Shown here piece by piece: positions 58,806-64,000 of a stretch of DNA of 64,000 nucleotides. Position numbers and translations under genes: made by a program. This stretch comes from Oceanospirillaceae bacterium. GTDB taxonomy: Bacteria > Pseudomonadota > Gammaproteobacteria > Pseudomonadales > Balneatricaceae. The notes beneath the pieces were generated by a model. It made no database searches. It was not told the origin of the DNA and worked only from the letters and a program-made list of their open reading frames with translations. How positions within the stretch are numbered: position 1 is the stretch's first letter; every line of letters begins with the position of its first letter. The stretch spans positions 29,347 through 93,346 of the forward strand of contig JAHEDZ010000018.1 in assembly GCA_024640955.1 (NCBI GenBank), in the 5' to 3' direction.

Positions 58806-59388
58806 GTGTCTAATCGGTCTGACGGGAGGCATCGCCTCAGGAAAATCAGCGGTAGCCGATCGTTTAGCCGAACTGGGCGCAGATATTATTGATACTGATC
58901 AGATCTCGCGTGAAGTTGTGGCGCCCGGTCAGCCAGCGTTAGTTGAGATTGCCGAACATTTTGGGCCTGAAGTCATTGCTAAGGATGGTTCGCTCAATCG
59001 TGCAGTGGTGCGCGAGGAGGTGTTTGCTAATCCTGATGCGCGCAGATGGCTTGAGGAGTTGTTGCATCCGCTTATTCGTAAAACCGCGATCACGCGGGCT
59101 GAGACCTCAACGGCGTCACTGGCCGTGCTGGTAGTTCCATTGCTGTTTGAGAGCGGTCAATACACGCAAACCGAACTTAATGTTGTTGTCGATGTCCCTT
59201 TAGATACCCAATGTCAGCGAGTACTTGAGCGCGATGGTGTAGATGCTGAACAGGTCGAGCAGATCCTTAAAGCGCAGATGAGTCGTGAAGCACGACTGGA
59301 AAAAGCGGATCGAGTCATCGACAATAGCGGCACACTTAAACAGCTCTACGCGCAGGTTGATGCGTTATATGACGAGCTGACAGCCTAA
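58798..59388 (+). CDS. coaE: dephospho-CoA kinase
   Basis: CoaE (196 aa) performs the last step of coenzyme A synthesis. The P-loop GLTGGIASGKSAV is at 7-19; DTDQISREVVAPGQPAL and VPLLFESGQY are standard. The GTG start overlaps mutT. In many relatives coaE lies next to pilD and yacG, as here. Length and motifs are normal. Confidence 0.97.
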   Translation: MAKCLIGLTGGIASGKSAVADRLAELGADIIDTDQISREVVAPGQPALVEIAEHFGPEVIAKDGSLNRAVVREEVFANPDARRWLEELLHPLIRKTAITRAETSTASLAVLVVPLLFESGQYTQTELNVVVDVPLDTQCQRVLERDGVDAEQVEQILKAQMSREARLEKADRVIDNSGTLKQLYAQVDALYDELTA

Positions 59389-59432
59389 GAGACCAATTGT
59401 GTCTCGACTCACAAAGAGAAAAAGGATCTGTT

Positions 59433-59657
59433 TTGTCCCAGAGTAAGACCAAAATCACCCTCGTTGATTGTCCCACGTGCGCCAAGAAGAGCCCATTTAC
59501 CCCCGACAACAAATGGCGTCCGTTCTGTTCACAGCGTTGTAAGTTGATTGATTTGGGGGAGTGGGCATCAGAGGGCTACCAGATCCCAGCGGAGCCCGAT
59601 ATCGAAGAGTTCTCCATCGGCGATACCCCCGAAGAGATGCCCTACACCAAACACTAA
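59433..59657 (+). CDS. yacG: DNA gyrase inhibitor YacG, zinc-binding
   Basis: With a TTG start at 59433 (AAGGAT box 7 bp upstream) the product has 74 aa. The four zinc-ligand cysteines are C13, C16 (VDCPTC) and C32, C36 (FCSQRC), followed by the conserved KLIDLGEWA and an acidic tail. YacG binds GyrB and inhibits gyrase in E. coli. A GTG further upstream (59400) would give a longer N-terminus but lacks a good ribosome site. Confidence 0.9.
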   Translation: MSQSKTKITLVDCPTCAKKSPFTPDNKWRPFCSQRCKLIDLGEWASEGYQIPAEPDIEEFSIGDTPEEMPYTKH

Positions 59658-59662
59658 ATCCC

Positions 59663-59693
59663 TGTAGGAGCCCGATTTATCGGGCGATTGAAG
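59663..59693 (+). repeat. REP-like palindrome between yacG and pilD
   Basis: It begins TGTAGGAGC and contains GCCCGA-TTTA-TCGGGC (59670-59685), a perfect 6-bp stem. The head matches the two units near 57 kb. It lies in the 47-bp spacer between convergent genes and may help to end both transcripts, although no T-tract follows. Confidence 0.6.
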
Positions 59694-59704
59694 CGATAGA
59701 TTGC

Positions 59705-60568
59705 TTAGGGCACCAGCAACCCAAGATACCAAGAGTTGATTTCACCACCCCAAATAATCGCCACCCACCCAGCAATCGCCAGATAAGGCCCAAAAGGCAG
59801 TGGTTCAGAAACAGAGCGTTTTCCGGTGGCGGATATGGCCAAGGTCAGCACAACCCCGACCACCGATGAGAGCAGTATCGTCAGCGGCAGCACAGCAACC
59901 CCACCAAAGGCACCGATCGCTGCCAACAGCTTGAAGTCACCGTAGCCCATCCCCTCTTTACCGGTCAGCAACTTAAAACCCCAGTACACAGCCCAGAGTG
60001 AGAGATAGCCCGCGGCAGCGCCCCAGACTGCACTCGAGAGACTGGTGAAAATCTCTTGGGTGTTGAGGAGCAAACCCAACCAGACCAGTGGTAGGGTGAT
60101 TCTGTCGGGCAGGAGTTGATGGTCGATATCGATAAATGTGAGGGCGATCAGTGACCAGGTGAGTAGCAACAGGCCAGCGCCTTCAAGGCCCAAGCCGTAT
60201 TGCCAGCCAATAAAGCCGCCGAGCAGAGCCGTGAGTGCTTCAATTAGTGGGTAACGGGCTGAGATTGAGGTCCCGCAATCGGAACATTTGCCCCGTAGCG
60301 CCAGCCAGCTAACTACCGGCACGTTCTCGTACCAAGCGATCATATGACCACAGTTATTGCAGCGTGATCTGGGTTGGGAGAGGTTGAAGGTTTGAGGCGC
60401 TTCCTCAGAGGGCTCTTTGCCAGCAGCCTCATCAAGCTCAGCCTGCCACTCTAACTCCATCATTTTGGGCAGGCGCAGGATAACGACGTTCAGAAAGCTG
60501 CCGACCAGCAGTGATAGCACGGCAGCGATGGGCCAGGCTAGGGTTCCGTCCATGAGAAATTCGGGCAT
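59705..60568 (-). CDS. pilD: prepilin peptidase / N-methyltransferase PilD
   Basis: PilD (287 aa) cleaves and methylates type IV pilins and type II secretion pseudopilins at the inner membrane. It has about eight membrane helices, the cytoplasmic zinc motif with two CxxC pairs (C70, C73, C95, C98), and the catalytic aspartates in FIDIDHQLLPD (D147/D149 region) and GYGDFK (D211). Third gene of the minus-strand pilB-pilC-pilD set, 18 bp after pilC. Confidence 0.97.
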   Translation of the reverse strand: MPEFLMDGTLAWPIAAVLSLLVGSFLNVVILRLPKMMELEWQAELDEAAGKEPSEEAPQTFNLSQPRSRCNNCGHMIAWYENVPVVSWLALRGKCSDCGTSISARYPLIEALTALLGGFIGWQYGLGLEGAGLLLLTWSLIALTFIDIDHQLLPDRITLPLVWLGLLLNTQEIFTSLSSAVWGAAAGYLSLWAVYWGFKLLTGKEGMGYGDFKLLAAIGAFGGVAVLPLTILLSSVVGVVLTLAISATGKRSVSEPLPFGPYLAIAGWVAIIWGGEINSWYLGLLVP

Positions 60569-60586
60569 TCCTTTTCCTAAATATTA

Positions 60587-61828
60587 TCAGACCACGTTAC
60601 CCAGCTGGAAAATTGGTAGGTACATGGCGATTACTAGGCCACCGACCAGTGTACCGAGTATCACCATGATAAGTGGCTCGAGTAGGCTCGATAGGTTATC
60701 AACCGCGTTATCAACAGACTCCTCATAAAAAGCTGCGACTTTGTCGAGCATCCCCTCAAGCGAACCGGCCTCTTCACCGATGGAGATCATCTGCACCACC
60801 ATGGCGGGGTAGATGCCGGTCATATTGGTCGCATTAGTGAGCGACTGACCGCCGGCGACGCCGTTACGGATCTGGTAGATCGATTCGCGGAAAACGTAGT
60901 TACCGGAGGCTCCTGCACAGGAGTCTAGCGCTTGTACCAGGGGTACACCGGCTGCAAAAGTGGTCGATAGAGTACGTGCGAAACGGGCTATCGCTGCTTC
61001 ATAGAGTACGTTACCGATAACGGGGATCTTTAGAACTGTCTTATCCAGCCCGTTGCGGAACTTTTCTGACCGTAAGTGTGCCTGCTTAAAGGCGAAGCCT
61101 GCTGCGATCGTTCCAAGTAGGCCTGCCCACCACCAGTCTTGAGCCCAATAGGAGAGGTTCACTACAAACATCGTGAAGGCAGGGAGGTCTGCACCGAAGC
61201 TGGAGAAGACATCTTCGAAAACGGGTACCACTTTTACCAACAGAATCGCGGTTACCAACACACCCACGACAACAACGGCGATGGGGTAGGTGAGTGCTTT
61301 TTTGATCTTCGCTTTCAGCGACTCCATCTTCTCTTTATAGGTCGCGATACGGTCTAGCATCGTCTCAAGTGCACCAGACTGTTCACCGGCTTCTACCAGC
61401 GAGCAGTAGAGATCATCGAAAAATTCGGGGTACTTGGCCAGCGATTTAGAGAAGTCAGTACCCGCATTAACGTCTGCACGGATATCGTAAACGAGCTTCT
61501 TGAGTTTGTTCTTCTCGGCACCGCCGGCTACGATCTCGAGCGCTTTGAGCATCGGTACGCCTGATTTCATCATTGTTGCCATCTGACGCGTGAAAAAAGC
61601 TATATCTACCGGCTTGATAGGTTTGTCTTTAGCGCTGAAAAGAGATGCTCGCTCTTTGGCAATTTTCTGTGGAACCATGCCCTGTTTGCGCAACATAGCT
61701 TTGGCACCTGCCACGTCCTTAGCGTCGATCTTGCCTTTTGAAATGTTGCCGCTCTTATCGCGACCCGTCCATTCAAAGGTTACAAACTTTTCAGCCTTCT
61801 TGGTCTTTGTAGCGGTGGCCGGTGCCAT
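60587..61828 (-). CDS. pilC: type IV pilus inner-membrane platform protein PilC
   Basis: PilC (413 aa) is the GspF-family platform on which PilB assembles the pilus. Two repeated cytoplasmic domains with FFTRQMATMMKSGVPML and FARTLSTTFAAGVPLVQAL, and three membrane helices, are present. GEQSGALETML and GEEAGSLEGML are the paired family signatures. It starts 15 bp after the pilB stop. Confidence 0.97.
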   Translation of the reverse strand: MAPATATKTKKAEKFVTFEWTGRDKSGNISKGKIDAKDVAGAKAMLRKQGMVPQKIAKERASLFSAKDKPIKPVDIAFFTRQMATMMKSGVPMLKALEIVAGGAEKNKLKKLVYDIRADVNAGTDFSKSLAKYPEFFDDLYCSLVEAGEQSGALETMLDRIATYKEKMESLKAKIKKALTYPIAVVVVGVLVTAILLVKVVPVFEDVFSSFGADLPAFTMFVVNLSYWAQDWWWAGLLGTIAAGFAFKQAHLRSEKFRNGLDKTVLKIPVIGNVLYEAAIARFARTLSTTFAAGVPLVQALDSCAGASGNYVFRESIYQIRNGVAGGQSLTNATNMTGIYPAMVVQMISIGEEAGSLEGMLDKVAAFYEESVDNAVDNLSSLLEPLIMVILGTLVGGLVIAMYLPIFQLGNVV

Positions 61829-61843
61829 AATCTATCGTCCTGA

Positions 61844-63562
61844 TCAGGTTTTAATAACGCGGTTCATCTCTTCAAGACTAGTCAAACCTTCGGCAACTTT
61901 CCTCAATCCGGACTCACGCAGTGTTTTAAAACCTTGTTCACGCGCTGTGCGCAAGATATCGAGGGAATTGCCGTTCTCCATGATGGTCTCTGCGATTTCA
62001 GTGGTCATTTGCATCATTTCATAGATGCCCACCCGTCCTTTGTAGCCGCGGTTGCATTTAGGGCAGCCGCTGGGGTTGGGCTCGAAAAGATGCAGCTTTG
62101 GAATATCCGCAGCAACGAAGCCCTCCTCAATCAGTGCAGCTTCGGGTATCTCGGTAGGATTTTTGCAGCCGGTGCAGAGTCGACGCGCCAGACGCTGAGC
62201 GATAATCAGCGAAACAGAGGTGGCGATATTAAATGCCGGCACACCCATATTACGCAGACGTGTTAGCGTCTCGGGTGCGGAGTTGGTGTGCAGGGTAGAG
62301 AGTACCATATGGCCGGTCTGTGCCGCTTTGATGCCGATCTCAGCCGTCTCCAGGTCACGGATCTCACCGACCATCACCACGTCAGGGTCCTGACGCAGGA
62401 AGGCGCGCAGTGCTTCGGCAAAGGTCAGACCGACTTTGGGGTTAACATGAACTTGGTTGATTCCCTCCATATTGATCTCAACTGGATCCTCGGCGGTGGA
62501 GATATTGCGTTCCACCTCATTGAGAATATTGAGGCCGGTATAGAGTGTAACTGTTTTACCCGAGCCAGTTGGACCGGTAACCAGAATCATCCCTTGCGGC
62601 TTGTGCAGGTTCGACATGTAAAGTTCACGCTGCTCGGGTTCAAACCCGAGGGCCTCGACACCGATGGTGGCACTAGTAGGATCGAGAATACGCAGTACGA
62701 TCTTCTCACCCCAAAGAGTTGGCAGGGTATTCACACGGAAGTCGATGGAGCGTTTCGCTGAGACCTTGAGCTTAATACGGCCATCTTGAGGTACGCGGCG
62801 CTCGGCGATATCCATATTCGACATAACCTTCAAACGCGCACCCAAGCGTGAGGCTAGGTTGATGGGCGGCTTGCTTACTTCGCTCAGAATACCGTCAATA
62901 CGACAGCGCACGCGGTAGGTCTTTTCATAGGGCTCGAAGTGGATATCGGATGCACCGTTTTTGATTGCGTCTAATAGTATCTTGTTGATGAAACGGACGA
63001 TTGGGGCATCTGAGGCAGCATCCTCTGCGCTCTCCTCTTCAGTTGCCCGTTCGGTCTCACCGATCTCGAGGTTATCGAGGTCGTCATCCTCAAGATCGCC
63101 CAGCGCGCCCGCACCATCATCGGCATCGAGCAGCAGGTCGATGCGTCTTTCAAGCTTATCCTCTTCAACAATCACGGCTTCGGTAGTGATACCGGTGCTG
63201 AACTTTATTTCGTCCAGTGCCTGGATATTGGTGGGGTCGGCGATACCGATAAAGAGTCGGTTGTCGCGCTTCATCAAGGGTAGCGCGCGATGTTTGCGCA
63301 GTAGCGCATCACTGATGAGCCCCTGTGGAATAGCCTCGCTGTTGTAGGCATCAAGGTCCAATAGAGGTAGACCAAACTCTTCTGCAGCGGCGCAGGCAGC
63401 ACGGTGCGCGCTGACCAAACGCTGCGCAATAATGAATGTAACGAAAGATTGATTGGCGGTACGTGACTTGCTCAGCGCATCCATCGCTGTTTCAGCGGTA
63501 AACACACCGTCATTAACCAGCCGCTTAGCCAGACCGCTCAGGGGTTGAAAACCTTGTGCCAA
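61844..63562 (-). CDS. pilB: type IV pilus assembly ATPase PilB
   Basis: PilB (572 aa) powers pilus extension. An N-terminal GspE-N/MshEN domain (about 1-160, with an acidic linker rich in Asp) is followed by the ATPase with Walker A GPTGSGKT (330-337), the Asp box, DPDVVMVGEIRDLETAEI, the His box LSTLHTNSAPETL, and the zinc motif with CTGC and CPKC. It reads away from the pilin gene, as in Pseudomonas. Confidence 0.97.
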   Translation of the reverse strand: MAQGFQPLSGLAKRLVNDGVFTAETAMDALSKSRTANQSFVTFIIAQRLVSAHRAACAAAEEFGLPLLDLDAYNSEAIPQGLISDALLRKHRALPLMKRDNRLFIGIADPTNIQALDEIKFSTGITTEAVIVEEDKLERRIDLLLDADDGAGALGDLEDDDLDNLEIGETERATEEESAEDAASDAPIVRFINKILLDAIKNGASDIHFEPYEKTYRVRCRIDGILSEVSKPPINLASRLGARLKVMSNMDIAERRVPQDGRIKLKVSAKRSIDFRVNTLPTLWGEKIVLRILDPTSATIGVEALGFEPEQRELYMSNLHKPQGMILVTGPTGSGKTVTLYTGLNILNEVERNISTAEDPVEINMEGINQVHVNPKVGLTFAEALRAFLRQDPDVVMVGEIRDLETAEIGIKAAQTGHMVLSTLHTNSAPETLTRLRNMGVPAFNIATSVSLIIAQRLARRLCTGCKNPTEIPEAALIEEGFVAADIPKLHLFEPNPSGCPKCNRGYKGRVGIYEMMQMTTEIAETIMENGNSLDILRTAREQGFKTLRESGLRKVAEGLTSLEEMNRVIKT

Positions 63563-63932
63563 CGTCTTGGCTCCGATCGTCCTAAAGTGGCTTTCAGTTT
63601 AGCGTAAAAACTGGCAAAGGGTGGATACATAAGCGATTTATGTCGCGATTGCCCTTAAGTGTTTGAAATGGTCGCAACGCCTGGGTCCGCGAAAGGTTTG
63701 CATGCAGCTCAGTTACCCGCATGCGTTTGTGACTTTCGTCTATTTAGTGTCAAAAAAGTTCTTCGTCTCTCTTTGCAAATCTCAGATAGCGACTATATTT
63801 GATAGCAAGTGGGTCGTATTGAGCGTAAGCAAGGACGGTCGACTGGGACTTAAAACACAATTAGGAACAGTCGCTGTGGTTCGGCAGGATGTCGTGGCTA
63901 CGGTGAGAGAAAATTGCTCGCTGGAGAATATC
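63563..63932. promoter_or_regulatory. divergent pilB/pilA control region
   Basis: 370 bp without an independent gene. I looked for the sigma-54 site (TGGCAC-N5-TTGC) usual for pilA and found no good match. A weak pair, TTGCAA (63774-63779) and TATATT with a 15-bp spacer, could be a sigma-70 promoter for pilA. The pilin frame stays open upstream to an ATG at 63702; see findings. Confidence 0.45.
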
Positions 63933-64000
63933 ATGAAGAAACAGATGCAGAAGGGCTTTACGCTCATTGAATTGATGATCGTTGTGGCGATTATTGGGAT
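63933..64000 (+). CDS. pilA: type IV major-pilin-like protein, N-terminus only (runs off the window)
   Basis: The first 22 codons are visible. They give a short leader (MKKQMQKG) and the prepilin cleavage site G|FTLIELMIVVAIIG, with the Glu at +5 of the mature protein, exactly as in type IVa pilins. PilD in this window would process it. ATG 63933 has GGAG 8 bp upstream. The divergent position next to pilB-pilC-pilD supports the major pilin, but a minor pilin or pseudopilin cannot be excluded without the rest. Confidence 0.85.
   Translation, partial: MKKQMQKGFTLIELMIVVAIIG

Noticed and set aside
63563..63932. Sigma-54 promoter for pilA
   Set aside because: No acceptable TGGCAC-N5-TTGC match in the spacer.

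Overview
The window is a gene-dense chromosomal segment (estimated mid-50s % GC, not counted) from a Gram-negative gammaproteobacterium. The best guess is a marine member of the Oceanospirillales/Pseudomonadales. The evidence is gene order: gyrA-serC-pheA-hisC-tyrA/aroA-cmk-rpsA-ihfB, zapE-rplM-rpsI-petABC-sspAB, the lpoA-yraN-diaA-dolP cluster beside rsmI and rnpB, and the mraZ-to-secA division and cell-wall cluster. I saw no tRNA gene, rRNA gene, transposase, integrase, phage gene or CRISPR array. This is core genome with a few repeat elements.

Layout. 1-11.7 kb: the end of gyrA, then serine and aromatic amino-acid genes, CMP kinase, ribosomal protein S1, IHF-beta, LapAB and PyrF. 11.8-23.5 kb: a ComEA-like protein, an AEC transporter, a miniature GntR regulator in front of the pyruvate dehydrogenase genes aceE-aceF, a PhyH-type dioxygenase, a TolC-like channel, LrgAB and ZapE. 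23.5-28.6 kb: rplM-rpsI, the cytochrome bc1 genes petABC and sspAB. 28.8-33.6 kb: dolP, diaA, yraN and lpoA on the minus strand, with rsmI and RNase P RNA on the plus strand. 33.7-36.5 kb: a small Arg-rich ORF, a D-lactate dehydrogenase-like gene, a DUF4432 gene and an AT-rich spacer. 36.4-56.1 kb: the mra/dcw cluster, with a clear promoter and MraZ operator. 56.1-59.7 kb: a fasciclin protein, repeats, argJ, mutT, coaE and yacG. 59.7-64 kb: pilD-pilC-pilB on the minus strand and the start of a pilin gene on the plus strand.

Three observations stand out. (1) ftsA is absent from its near-universal place between ftsQ and ftsZ. Only 104 bp remain, while every other dcw gene is intact and in order. 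(2) The AroA half of the TyrA-AroA fusion is open for about 430 codons but has lost most residues needed to bind phosphoenolpyruvate and catalyse the reaction. (3) The neighbouring pheA keeps a good chorismate mutase domain, but its prephenate dehydratase part has an in-frame internal deletion and its feedback (ACT) motifs are gone. Points 2 and 3 lie in the same operon and suggest that chorismate and phenylalanine synthesis has been moved to genes outside this window, or lost, while the old proteins are kept for another role.

Smaller points include a GntR protein reduced to its DNA-binding domain upstream of aceE, a long inverted repeat with two 35-bp REP-like units near 56.9-57.1 kb and a related palindrome at 59.7 kb. 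Family assignments and motif comparisons are from reading and memory; no database search was possible.
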